A stretch of 10,635 bases of DNA from an uncultured Lachnospiraceae bacterium (GCA_949957035.1 CATLIP010000070.1:1-10635); one strand, 5' to 3'. Shown: positions 1 through 7,463, counted from the first letter of the stretch. The notes: generated by a model from the sequence alone, not told the origin. Numbers and translations are program-made.

Positions 1-1944
1 GTCCTTATTGTCCATCACCAGATTCCAAACACGCTTCAGGAAACGATTCACGCCGTCAATCCCTCGGTCGTCCCACTCGGCATCCAACTCCGGCGGCCCT
101 ACGAACAATTCATACATCCGCAGAGAATCACACCCATAATCACGCACCAGATCATCTGGGGAAACCACATTGCCCTTGGACTTGCTCATCTTGATTCCGT
201 TCTTCCCCGTAATCATTCCCTGATTAAACAACTTCTGGAACGGCTCGTCGAAATCAATCGCTCCGATATCACACAGGAATTTCGTATAGAAACGGGAATA
301 CAACAAATGAAGTACGGCATGCTCCACGCCGCCAATATACATATCCACCGGAAGCAGCGCGTCCGCCTTCTCCCTGGAAACCAGTTCTTTGTCATTATGA
401 TTGTCCACGTAACGCAGGAAATACCAGGAAGAACCTGCCCACTGAGGCATGGTATTGGTCTCCCGCTTCGCAGGTTTCCCGCACACCGGACACTTACAGT
501 TCACCCACTCCTCAATTCCGGCAAGGGGAGACTCGCCTGTCCCTGTAGGCTCATAGGACTCTACCTCCGGCAGCCGCAGCGGCAGTTCTTCCTCAGGAAC
601 CGGCACATTGCCGCAGTCCGGGCAGTGTACAATCGGAATCGGCTCGCCCCAGTAGCGCTGGCGTGAAAATACCCAGTCACGCAGCTTATAATTTACGGTC
701 GCACGCCCGATTCCCCGCTCCTCAATAATATGGGGCGCTTCTTTTTTCAGGACCGCAGACTCCATCCCGTTCCATTCTCCGGAATTAATCATGGTCCCGC
801 TTGCCTCGGTATAAGCCTCTGTCATATGTTCAATTGCCTGTCCGTCCTTGGCAATGACCTGTACAATCGGAATCCCAAACTTCGTCGCGAACTCGAAGTC
901 ACGCTCATCATGGGCCGGCACGCACATAATCGCCCCCGTACCATAATCAGCCAGCACGTAATCTGACAGCCAGATTGGTGTCTTCTGGCCATTTAACGGA
1001 TTAACGGCATAACTTCCGGTGAACACACCCGTCTTTTCCTTATCCTGCATACGGTCCACATTGGACTTCATGGAGGCCTCAAAAATGTATTTCTCCACAG
1101 CGTCCCTTGTCTCGTCCGTAGACAGGCTTTTCGCCAGCTCATGCTCCGGCGCCAATACCATGAACGTCGCGCCGAACAGCGTATCCGGTCTTGTGGTATA
1201 GACTGTAATCTTCTCATCCCTTCCCTCTACCGGGAAATCCACCTCCGCGCCGTAAGATTTTCCAATCCAATCCGACTGCATCTTCTTGACCTTCTCCGGC
1301 CAGTCCAGCTTATCAAGGTCATTAAGCAGCCGCTCCGCATACGCTGTAATCTTCAGCATCCACTGACGGAGATTCTTCTTCGTAACCTCAGCCCCGCAGC
1401 GTTCGCATTTACCGTTCACGACCTCTTCATTGGCAAGTCCGGTCTTGCAGGAAGGACACCAGTTAATCGGAAATTCCTTCTCATAAGCAAGGCCTTCCTT
1501 GAACATCTTCACAAAAATCCACTGAGTCCACTTATAAAATTCCGGGTCGGTCGTATTCACCTCCCGGTCCCAGTCATACAACGCCGCAATCTCATTAATC
1601 TGCTTCTTGATATTCTTTACATTCTCAGCCGTAGAAATCGCCGGATGCACGCCCATCTTGATGGCATAGTTCTCGGCCGGAAGCCCGAAGGCATCCCATC
1701 CCATAGGATGGATAATATAATATCCCTGCTGCAGCTTATACCTGCTCCATACGTCAGAAATTACATACCCTCTCCAATGCCCCACATGAAGCCCGTTTCC
1801 GGAAGGATAAGGGAACATATCCAGACAATAGTACTTCTGACGTTCTTTCCCATTCTCATCAACCTTGACATTGACCGGATTCTTCTCCCAGTTCTCACGC
1901 CATTTTTTCTCAATCGCCTTATGGTTGTAAGGTATCTTCGACAT
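1..1944 (-). CDS. leuS: Leucyl-tRNA synthetase (partial, C-terminus beyond left window edge)
   Basis: Class I aminoacyl-tRNA synthetase that charges tRNA-Leu with leucine in the cytosol. The 648 visible residues, read without a stop, hold the HIGH motif as HVGH (residues 53-56), a CP1 zinc-type cluster (C163, C166, C180, C183), the editing-domain threonine-rich motif TTRPDT (250-255) and its HDERD motif (345-349), a second cysteine set (C441, C444, C485, C488) and KMSKS (585-589). Bacterial LeuRS is usually about 800 residues, so roughly 150 residues (end of the anticodon-binding domain and C-terminal tail-binding domain) lie outside the window. I chose ATG 1944 because an AGAGAGG ribosome binding site lies 10 nt upstream and the protein then begins MSKIPYNH; an in-frame ATG at 1953 lies too close to that site. 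It appears to start its own transcript from the promoter at 2052-2080. All expected active-site motifs are intact. Confidence 0.98.
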   Translation of the reverse strand, partial: MSKIPYNHKAIEKKWRENWEKNPVNVKVDENGKERQKYYCLDMFPYPSGNGLHVGHWRGYVISDVWSRYKLQQGYYIIHPMGWDAFGLPAENYAIKMGVHPAISTAENVKNIKKQINEIAALYDWDREVNTTDPEFYKWTQWIFVKMFKEGLAYEKEFPINWCPSCKTGLANEEVVNGKCERCGAEVTKKNLRQWMLKITAYAERLLNDLDKLDWPEKVKKMQSDWIGKSYGAEVDFPVEGRDEKITVYTTRPDTLFGATFMVLAPEHELAKSLSTDETRDAVEKYIFEASMKSNVDRMQDKEKTGVFTGSYAVNPLNGQKTPIWLSDYVLADYGTGAIMCVPAHDERDFEFATKFGIPIVQVIAKDGQAIEHMTEAYTEASGTMINSGEWNGMESAVLKKEAPHIIEERGIGRATVNYKLRDWVFSRQRYWGEPIPIVHCPDCGNVPVPEEELPLRLPEVESYEPTGTGESPLAGIEEWVNCKCPVCGKPAKRETNTMPQWAGSSWYFLRYVDNHNDKELVSREKADALLPVDMYIGGVEHAVLHLLYSRFYTKFLCDIGAIDFDEPFQKLFNQGMITGKNGIKMSKSKGNVVSPDDLVRDYGCDSLRMYELFVGPPELDAEWDDRGIDGVNRFLKRVWNLVMDNKD

Positions 1945-1997
1945 GATATTCATTCCTCTCTTTCAAAAAAATAATTCTCATATGCCGGTAAAATAAA

Positions 1998-2017
1998 GAA
2001 TGTGCCTTGGCACATTC
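1998..2017 (-). promoter_or_regulatory. Perfect palindrome in leuS leader (attenuator or operator candidate)
   Basis: GAATGTGCC and its exact complement GGCACATTC flank a 2-nt centre, giving an 8-bp stem with a 4-nt loop when drawn as RNA. Read in the leuS direction the stem is followed by a T-rich stretch (TTTATTTT), so it could act as a weak intrinsic terminator in the leader, about 30 nt after the predicted transcription start and 54 nt before the leuS start codon. It could instead be a DNA operator. I saw no T-box signature (nothing like AGGGTGGNACCGCG), which is the usual leader control of synthetase genes in Firmicutes. Confidence 0.5.
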
Positions 2018-2051
2018 TCGCACACTTCTTCATCTGCTCTATTTCCTACTT

Positions 2052-2080
2052 ATTATAAGAAGAATGTAAAAATAAGTCAA
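2052..2080 (-). promoter_or_regulatory. leuS promoter, sigma-A type
   Basis: On the minus strand TTGACT (-35, 2075-2080) is separated by exactly 17 nt from a perfect TATAAT (-10, 2052-2057). Transcription is predicted to begin near 2045, giving a leuS leader of about 100 nt. The -35 box lies 35 nt from the -35 box of the divergent plus-strand promoter. Confidence 0.85.
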
Positions 2081-2115
2081 GTAATATTTTTCTTATACAA
2101 AAGTCACAATTTTAG

Positions 2116-2144
2116 TTGTTCCGTCTGCCCGTTTAGTGTATAAT
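2116..2144 (+). promoter_or_regulatory. Promoter of the small P-loop gene
   Basis: TTGTTC (-35, 2116-2121), a 17-nt spacer and a perfect TATAAT (-10, 2139-2144) on the plus strand. The predicted start is near 2151, giving a leader of about 57 nt. That leader contains a perfect 6-bp inverted repeat, TACTGA and TCAGTA around a 5-nt loop (2161-2177), which is short and may be chance. Confidence 0.75.
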
Positions 2145-2207
2145 AGTTGTATACAGATCATACTGATGATTTCAGTAAATGAATAATACATAAAGGAGAG
2201 GTTTACG

Positions 2208-2630
2208 ATGGTAAATTTATTGACTGGCCCAAAGGGGAGCGGAAAGACACAGAAAATGATCGAGCTTGCGAACAAGAAGGTAAAAGAATGTAACGGAAAC
2301 GTTGTATTTATCAAGAAGACTCACAGAGACACCGCAAGCGTTACATTTGATATCCGTACAATCTGTATGGATGACTTCACCTCTATTACGAACACAGACG
2401 AATACATAGGCTTTTTATATGGCATGTACAGTTCTAACCATGATATCGAGTGCGTCTTCATTGACGGCGTTATGAAGCATGCCGACATCTCCCTTGATAA
2501 TGTACCGGATTTTGTTGAACGGCTGAAAAAGATTTCAACAGAATGTGGAATTGAATTTTTTGTAAGCCTCAGCGCTGACAAGAGCGAACTGAGCGGAATC
2601 CGGGAAGGCGGATATAGCTATCTGAATTAA
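2208..2630 (+). CDS. Small P-loop NTPase-like protein, function unknown
   Basis: A 140-residue soluble protein. It opens almost directly with a Walker A motif, GPKGSGKT (residues 7-14, K13 and T14 contacting phosphate), and has a Walker B-like strand VFID (83-86, D86) and a later hydrophobic strand FFVSLSAD (117-124) that may carry a sensor residue. The strand order and size recall a stripped-down ASCE P-loop fold, somewhat like thymidine kinase without its zinc lasso, but no substrate-specific motif is visible. There is no signal peptide or membrane segment. The ATG has an excellent AAAGGAGAG ribosome binding site 7 nt upstream (2192-2200) and its own promoter, and it is divergent from leuS. 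Automatic labels for such proteins often borrow names from other ATPases; I do not support any specific function. That it binds a nucleotide is likely, the rest is open. Confidence 0.85.
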   Translation: MVNLLTGPKGSGKTQKMIELANKKVKECNGNVVFIKKTHRDTASVTFDIRTICMDDFTSITNTDEYIGFLYGMYSSNHDIECVFIDGVMKHADISLDNVPDFVERLKKISTECGIEFFVSLSADKSELSGIREGGYSYLN

Positions 2631-2677
2631 TGAAGTGCAATATTTTATTTGAAAAAGCAGCATAACCATATATACCC

Positions 2678-2790
2678 AAGATGGGGTTGCCGGAAAATGA
2701 TGTAGTCCTACAATATATCAACATCTTCTGTGAAGAAGTATGGCATATATTGCAGACAATGCGACATTCCTAGCACCCCATCTTTTTATT
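2678..2790 (+). terminator. Long structured element ending in T-run; terminator or small RNA
   Basis: A perfect 10-bp outer stem (2678-2687 AAGATGGGGT with 2775-2784 ACCCCATCTT) is followed by a plus-strand T-run. Inside it is a second hairpin: CAATATAT (2711-2718) pairs with ATATATTG (2745-2752), capped by TCTTC/GAAGA (2724-2728 with 2732-2736) over a 3-nt loop. It begins about 48 nt after the stop codon of the P-loop gene and can end that transcript, but at over 100 nt it is much larger than an ordinary terminator. A weak TTGAAA (2649-2654) with TATACC 16 nt further could make it an independent RNA. I do not recognise a known RNA family. Confidence 0.5.
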
Positions 2791-2884
2791 TATGGCGGTT
2801 GAGGTGATAAAGATTTATTTCTGATAAACTTGAATCCCCCTGTCTTCTTCTACAATCTCAAATCTCTCCTGAAAGGATTAGAAA

Positions 2885-4489
2885 CTATTCGCGAATCTCA
2901 AGTGACATGACAAGATTCGCCCTTTCATCCTCCTTATACTCCAAGGCAACCTCCTGCCCCTCTTCACAGCGAACAACGTCAATAAAATCAACCACAGAGA
3001 TATCGAAGATATCCTCCGATCCTTCTACCATGATATAGTAATGGGACGTTCCGTCAATGACTGCCTGGGCAATCTTCGTAATACTTCCGGTAATCTTCTT
3101 CACTTCCCGCGTATCCTGTTCCGCCTCTTTGACCCCGTTGCTAAACAACAGCTCCAGATAATTCTCCTCGCATTGGCTCACACTGTCGCCAATTGCAACA
3201 ATCTGGTACTTCTGTACATTTACCATGGCATACTTCTTGACCAGCCCTGCATCATCCTTAAGCGCGATAAAATAAGTAGGCTCATCCGAGATATTCAAAA
3301 GCAGCGGGAAGGTTGCTTTGTACTTCAAGTTCTGCACCTGCCCCTCTGCCGAGGACATAGCCGAAGCCTCTGTCGCACCCTCAACCTTGTAATACTTTGT
3401 CTCCATGGTTCGCTGATTTGACAGCACAAACCCTACATTTGACTGGTCCCCATTTACAGAAGTCACTCCCGTATACATCCACACATCGTCCTCCAATGCG
3501 AGATAATTATATCCATCCGTAGTCTTTAAGCAGTCCTTCTGGCTCAAAATACTGTTGAAGAATCCATGCTTCAATGTTCCATAATAGTCGAACAACTGAA
3601 CCAGCAAATCCGCAGAGTAGGCTCGATCCACCCATTCCGGCACATCTGCAATATCATATGTCCTCATGTCTCCGGTCACAGCATTGCACAGAACCACCTT
3701 TCCAACCGTCTCTCCTCCGAAAAGCCCGATATTGAACTTCTTGACGGGCGCAATCCAGTAAGGGATTCCTTCCTCGTCAATCTCAAAGCTCAGCTCCCCA
3801 TAGATATAGGTGGGATGTGCAAACCGCAGATGACGGTAAATATTCCTGTTAAAGTGTTCGCTGGTTGTATAGCGAATCCCTTGTTCCAGCTTCACAAGCT
3901 CCGTCGTCTGAGTGGCCATATTAATTCGTATATAGGCCGGAATACCGTTAGACCGGTTGGTGAACCATTTAATCAGGCTGGCATACCTAAGAGGCGACAC
4001 CCTGACCGGATTATCCTTATAGTTAATCTGGCTGTAGATATTGTCTACCTCAAACTGGGAAACCATATCCACCATACTTCCCATCTTCCTGTCTCCAAGA
4101 ATCTCCGCAGTATCCTTGTCAAGCAGCGGTATCTTATCGAACGAAAGCTCTTCCACATCCTCCGTAAATTCTCCCTCTTTAACCGTAAGAAGCTTCTGGT
4201 ATTTCTTCGCATTGACAATCGGTGATGAAAGCAGAGAACCCAGAAGATAGACTATTCCCGCGCACAGTATCAGTATACCGAAAAATTTCATCACCCGGCT
4301 CTGCTTCAGTTCCTTTCTGTCAAATTTCCTGCGCACAGCATAGAAAACCGCAAACGCAGCCAACAGAAATATTACAAAGAACCATGTCTCAGACGAATGA
4401 ACGTTAATTGCAGGCAGCGCCGCATAATAATATCCCCCCGCCGCAACAATCAAGGCTAACACAATCAATAATTTCTTCTTAAAATTCAT
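2885..4489 (-). CDS. Conserved membrane protein of unknown function, third gene of the trk operon
   Basis: A 534-residue protein with three predicted membrane segments near the N-terminus (about residues 7-25, 36-52 and 69-88). Basic residues at 4-6 and 53-62 place those parts in the cytosol, so the large remainder (about 90-534) should be outside the membrane. That part is rich in alternating beta-type segments; the last 70 residues (from about 465) have the look of a small OB- or SH3-like barrel, with a glycine-led start GSITKI and closing VALEYKED strands. No catalytic motif or metal-binding cluster was recognised. The start ATG is 12 nt after the trkH stop, with AAGGAGA 4-5 nt upstream of it, which implies cotranscription and probably translational coupling with the K+ transporter. 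A role as a Trk accessory or cell-envelope partner is an inference from context only. The protein ends in a TAG codon, with no strong terminator right after it. Confidence 0.85.
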   Translation of the reverse strand: MNFKKKLLIVLALIVAAGGYYYAALPAINVHSSETWFFVIFLLAAFAVFYAVRRKFDRKELKQSRVMKFFGILILCAGIVYLLGSLLSSPIVNAKKYQKLLTVKEGEFTEDVEELSFDKIPLLDKDTAEILGDRKMGSMVDMVSQFEVDNIYSQINYKDNPVRVSPLRYASLIKWFTNRSNGIPAYIRINMATQTTELVKLEQGIRYTTSEHFNRNIYRHLRFAHPTYIYGELSFEIDEEGIPYWIAPVKKFNIGLFGGETVGKVVLCNAVTGDMRTYDIADVPEWVDRAYSADLLVQLFDYYGTLKHGFFNSILSQKDCLKTTDGYNYLALEDDVWMYTGVTSVNGDQSNVGFVLSNQRTMETKYYKVEGATEASAMSSAEGQVQNLKYKATFPLLLNISDEPTYFIALKDDAGLVKKYAMVNVQKYQIVAIGDSVSQCEENYLELLFSNGVKEAEQDTREVKKITGSITKIAQAVIDGTSHYYIMVEGSEDIFDISVVDFIDVVRCEEGQEVALEYKEDERANLVMSLEIRE

Positions 4490-4501
4490 ATAATCTCCTT
4501 C

Positions 4502-5947
4502 TTAAAATTTCCGGTTCCACGCCGAAGCGGTAAAGAGCATCAGGAAGGGGAAAATCTCCAGACGGCCCGCCAGCATGTCACAGCAGAATACCAGCTTCGA
4601 CAAGGGCGAAAAATCTGCAAAGCTTCCGCTTGGGCCTACCGCGCCGATTCCCGGCCCAATATTGTTCAGTGTAGTCAAAACCGAACTAAACGTCGTGCCA
4701 AAGTCCATATTATCAATGGAAACCAACAGAACCGAACCTACAATTATCCCAATATAAGCCATCAGATAGACATACAGCGTTCTCAACACATCTGTATCCA
4801 CTTTCTTGCCGTTCATGCGGATAATACTGACAGACTTCGGGTGCACCATCTGAACGATTTCCCGCTTAATACATTTCATCATCATCATGAAACGAGCGAC
4901 CTTCATACCGCCGCCTGTGGAGGACGCACATGCGCCGACCATCATCAGGAACATAAGCACACACTGCGAAAACATAGGCCAAAGCGTATGATCCGCCGTC
5001 GCATACCCGGTCGTAGTAATGATCGAAGCCACCTGAAAGATTGCATACCTGAATGCATGAAACGGATTTCCATACAGATGAGTAATGTTCATGGTAATCA
5101 GACATGCGGCTGACAGTATCATTAACAGATACGTCTTTAGCTCCTGATTCTTTAAGACCGGCCTCCAGTCCTTAAGCAACAGGAAATAGTACAGATTAAA
5201 GTTCACGCCAAACAAAATCATAAATACTGTGATAACATAATCAATATAAACACTGTCAAAATGTCCGACACTTGTGGAATAGTTAGCAAACCCCCCGGTT
5301 CCGGCAGTACCGAAGGAAAAAATCAAGCTGTCGAACAAGTTCATCCCCCCAAACAGCAAAAGGACGACTTCGACTGCTGTAAGCGCGAAATACATCCCGT
5401 ACAAAATCCGCGCCGTAGACATGGTTTTGGGCACCAATTTATCCTTCTCCGGTCCCGGTACCTCTGCCCGTATCAGATACATGGTATTCTTCTTATCCAG
5501 CTTCGTGAGCACCAACACAAACACCAACACACCCATACCGCCAATCCAGTGTGTAAAGCTTCTCCAAAACAGCATCCCCTGAGGTAATGCTTCAATATCC
5601 GTCAAAATGGTTGAGCCGGTGGTCGTAAATCCTGAAACCGTTTCAAAAAAAGCATCCAGATAATCCGGAATACATCCGGAAAGTGTAAAGGGCAAAGCTC
5701 CCACAAGCGACCAGAGTATCCACGCACTCGAGACAATAATCATACCTTCCTTACCGTAAATATTCCTGTTCTCAGGCTTCTTCACCCCTGCCAGCAGAAA
5801 AACCGCGCCTGCAAGTCCTGCCGGAATCAAGAAAAACACGCCGCTAAATTCCCGGTAAATCAGGGACACTAATGCCGGAAGAAGCAGAAGCGTCGCCTCC
5901 ACTCCTAACATTTTCCCCAAAATATACCGTATCATCCTTGTATTCAT
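4502..5947 (-). CDS. trkH: TrkH-family potassium uptake protein, membrane subunit
   Basis: K+-translocating subunit of a Trk/Ktr-type uptake system in the cytoplasmic membrane. The 481 residues carry the four repeated pore loops of the superfamily, each with its filter glycine: TVSGFTTTGSTI (103-114), FGTAGTGGF (212-220), ITTTGYATAD (310-319) and NNIGPGIGAVG (428-438). The conserved SSTGGGMKVAR segment (342-352) and the C-terminal GRLEIFPFLMLF (461-472) are also typical of TrkH. Length matches the family (about 480). It begins 19 nt after the trkA stop codon; the best ribosome binding site, GGGGAGA, lies 13 nt upstream of the ATG and overlaps the end of trkA, a long spacing that suggests coupling to trkA translation. 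The filter glycines are all present, so the protein should conduct K+; TrkH versus KtrB subtype is judged from length and the paired two-domain TrkA. Confidence 0.97.
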   Translation of the reverse strand: MNTRMIRYILGKMLGVEATLLLLPALVSLIYREFSGVFFLIPAGLAGAVFLLAGVKKPENRNIYGKEGMIIVSSAWILWSLVGALPFTLSGCIPDYLDAFFETVSGFTTTGSTILTDIEALPQGMLFWRSFTHWIGGMGVLVFVLVLTKLDKKNTMYLIRAEVPGPEKDKLVPKTMSTARILYGMYFALTAVEVVLLLFGGMNLFDSLIFSFGTAGTGGFANYSTSVGHFDSVYIDYVITVFMILFGVNFNLYYFLLLKDWRPVLKNQELKTYLLMILSAACLITMNITHLYGNPFHAFRYAIFQVASIITTTGYATADHTLWPMFSQCVLMFLMMVGACASSTGGGMKVARFMMMMKCIKREIVQMVHPKSVSIIRMNGKKVDTDVLRTLYVYLMAYIGIIVGSVLLVSIDNMDFGTTFSSVLTTLNNIGPGIGAVGPSGSFADFSPLSKLVFCCDMLAGRLEIFPFLMLFTASAWNRKF

Positions 5948-5966
5948 AATCTAATTTCCGTCTCCC

Positions 5967-7325
5967 CTACGCAAGTATGTCAGTAAACTTATTGATAATA
6001 TGCTCTTTCGTAACTACAATTACACTGTCACCCACCTCCAGATGATCTTCACCGCCCGGAATGATAATCTTCCGTTTCCTGCCAATACATGCAATCAGAT
6101 GATTGGGTTTGGTAGGAAGTGCCTTCAACGGAACATTCGTAAAATCACAGGCCTTCTTGATGATAAATTCCATAGCCTCTACCTTACCGCCAAGCAGACG
6201 ATAAATTGTCTCCACATCCGCATTACTATAAGAATTTTTCCTCGCCCGTACATAATTCACAATCTCGTCTGCCGCCGCTCCTTTTACGGAAACGATACTG
6301 TCAATTCCAAGGCCCTCCACCATCTGCGCCCGTGAATCCTCATTTACCTTAGCTACAATCTTATCTACTCCTTGTGCTTTCGCAAAAAGAGACATGATTA
6401 TATTCTCCTCGTCCATACCCGTAAGTGCAACTACGGCATCCGAATTTTGGATTCCTTCCTCCACCAGCAGGTCATGATCCGCCGCATCCCCATGTATGAT
6501 TGTGGCTTTTGGAAGCATCTCACAGAGGTACTCACATTTCTCCGGGTTTCGCTCGATAATCTTCACCTGCATTCCTGCCTCGAGAAGCTGACGCGTAAGG
6601 TAGAAACACAAATTCCCGCCGCCGCAGATCAGGACACGCCGAATCTTGGTGCTTTTACGTCCCAAAGATTTAAAAAACGAGCGTAGATTCTGATGGCCCG
6701 CCGCAATATGGAGCCTGTCGTCCTCCTGCACCACGAAATCTCCGTCAGGGATATAGACCGAAGCTCCCCGCTTAACGGCGCAGACTAAAATATTAATACC
6801 GAATTTCCGCCCAATCTCCGCCAGAGAAAGCCCCGAGAGCGGGCTGCCCTGCTTCAGGACATGCTCTACCAGCTCTACCCTTCCCTTCATGAAAGTCTCT
6901 ACCTTGCTCGCCTCTGGAAACAAAAGGATTCGGGCAATCTCATTTGCCGCCGACAATTCCGGATTGACAGCCATACTTAAGTGCAAGTCTTCCTTAAAGA
7001 AATCAATCTGCCTGTAATAAATGGGGTTTCTCACCCTGGCAATCGTGTGCTTTGCACCTAATCGTTTTGCAAGCAGGCAGCTCAACATATTCATCTCGTC
7101 CATGGACGCACAGGCAATCACCAGATCGGCATGGGGAACATCCGCCTGCTTCTGCACCTCGATATCCGCGCCGTTTCCCGGAATACAGAAGATATCGAGC
7201 TGGTTCAGGGCATCTTTTAGTTTGCCCGCATTTTGATCAATTAAAACAATATCATAGTCCTCTTCTGATAACTGGGCTGTCAGTTTATGCCCAACCTTAC
7301 CGTCACCAATAATTACTATCTTCAT
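5967..7325 (-). CDS. trkA: TrkA, Trk potassium system NAD-binding regulatory subunit
   Basis: Cytosolic RCK protein that binds NAD(H) or other nucleotides and gates TrkH. From ATG 7325 it is 452 residues with the tandem layout of full-length TrkA: RCK-N1 (about 1-135) with Rossmann motif GDGKVG (7-12) and acidic D30 at the end of the second strand; RCK-C1 (about 140-220); RCK-N2 (about 229-350) with CGGGN (234-238) and E258; RCK-C2 (about 365-450). The second glycine motif is less canonical than the first, as often seen. An in-frame ATG at 7340 would add MRIKK; I prefer 7325 because a GAGG site lies 9 nt upstream and the protein then starts MKIVIIGDGKVG like its relatives, but 7340 also has an AGAGAG site and cannot be excluded. 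First gene of the trk operon. Confidence 0.96.
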   Translation of the reverse strand: MKIVIIGDGKVGHKLTAQLSEEDYDIVLIDQNAGKLKDALNQLDIFCIPGNGADIEVQKQADVPHADLVIACASMDEMNMLSCLLAKRLGAKHTIARVRNPIYYRQIDFFKEDLHLSMAVNPELSAANEIARILLFPEASKVETFMKGRVELVEHVLKQGSPLSGLSLAEIGRKFGINILVCAVKRGASVYIPDGDFVVQEDDRLHIAAGHQNLRSFFKSLGRKSTKIRRVLICGGGNLCFYLTRQLLEAGMQVKIIERNPEKCEYLCEMLPKATIIHGDAADHDLLVEEGIQNSDAVVALTGMDEENIIMSLFAKAQGVDKIVAKVNEDSRAQMVEGLGIDSIVSVKGAAADEIVNYVRARKNSYSNADVETIYRLLGGKVEAMEFIIKKACDFTNVPLKALPTKPNHLIACIGRKRKIIIPGGEDHLEVGDSVIVVTKEHIINKFTDILA

Positions 7326-7408
7326 TTTTTTGATCCTCATTCATATCTCTCTTGTATTTGCCATGTATGAGATTCCAAACGTATCATATTCATTCCTTAC
7401 TCCATCAT

Positions 7409-7435
7409 GGCAAAAGAGATTATAGCACTTTTGCC
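7409..7435. promoter_or_regulatory. Perfect 8-bp inverted repeat around the trkA -10 box (operator candidate)
   Basis: GGCAAAAG (7409-7416) and CTTTTGCC (7428-7435) are exact complements separated by 11 nt, and the -10 hexamer of the trk promoter lies entirely inside the spacer. Half-site centres are 19 nt apart, close to two helical turns, which suits a dimeric repressor. The regulator is not in the window and I cannot name its family. Confidence 0.55.
7419..7427 (-). promoter_or_regulatory. trk operon promoter, extended -10 type
   Basis: Minus-strand TGCTATAAT matches the extended -10 consensus TGnTATAAT exactly. At the -35 position there is only a T-run (the tail of the upstream terminator), so the extended -10 likely carries recognition. 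Predicted start near 7412, about 70-85 nt before the trkA start codon. Confidence 0.65.
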
Positions 7436-7440
7436 CTAAG

Positions 7441-7463
7441 AAAAAAAGCCCTTACGGGCTTTT
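7441..7463 (-). terminator. Rho-independent terminator of the EF-G-like gene
   Basis: On the minus strand AAAAGCCC and GGGCTTTT form an 8-bp stem with a GTAA tetraloop, followed by a T-run (TTTTTTTCTT on the minus strand, continuing to 7438). It lies about 80 nt after the stop codon of the EF-G-like gene and separates that unit from the trk operon. Confidence 0.85.

Noticed and set aside
1141..1974. 277-codon open frame on the plus strand
   Set aside because: It lies fully antisense to the well-supported leuS gene, has no convincing ribosome binding site and its product (rich in R, L, H, I) resembles no protein; it is a codon-bias shadow.
1945..2207. T-box riboswitch for leuS
   Set aside because: No antiterminator motif or specifier-loop architecture was seen, and the predicted leader is only about 100 nt.
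2321..2581. 86-codon minus-strand frame within the P-loop gene
   Set aside because: Shadow of the plus-strand gene, which has Walker motifs, a promoter and a strong ribosome binding site.
2792..2824. 10-codon plus-strand ORF (MAVEVIKIYF) resembling a type I toxin start
   Set aside because: Too short, no proper ribosome binding site, and it sits directly after the T-run of the terminator.
3566..4225. 219-codon open frame on the plus strand
   Set aside because: Antisense to the 534-residue membrane protein gene, with no ribosome binding site and no recognisable motifs.
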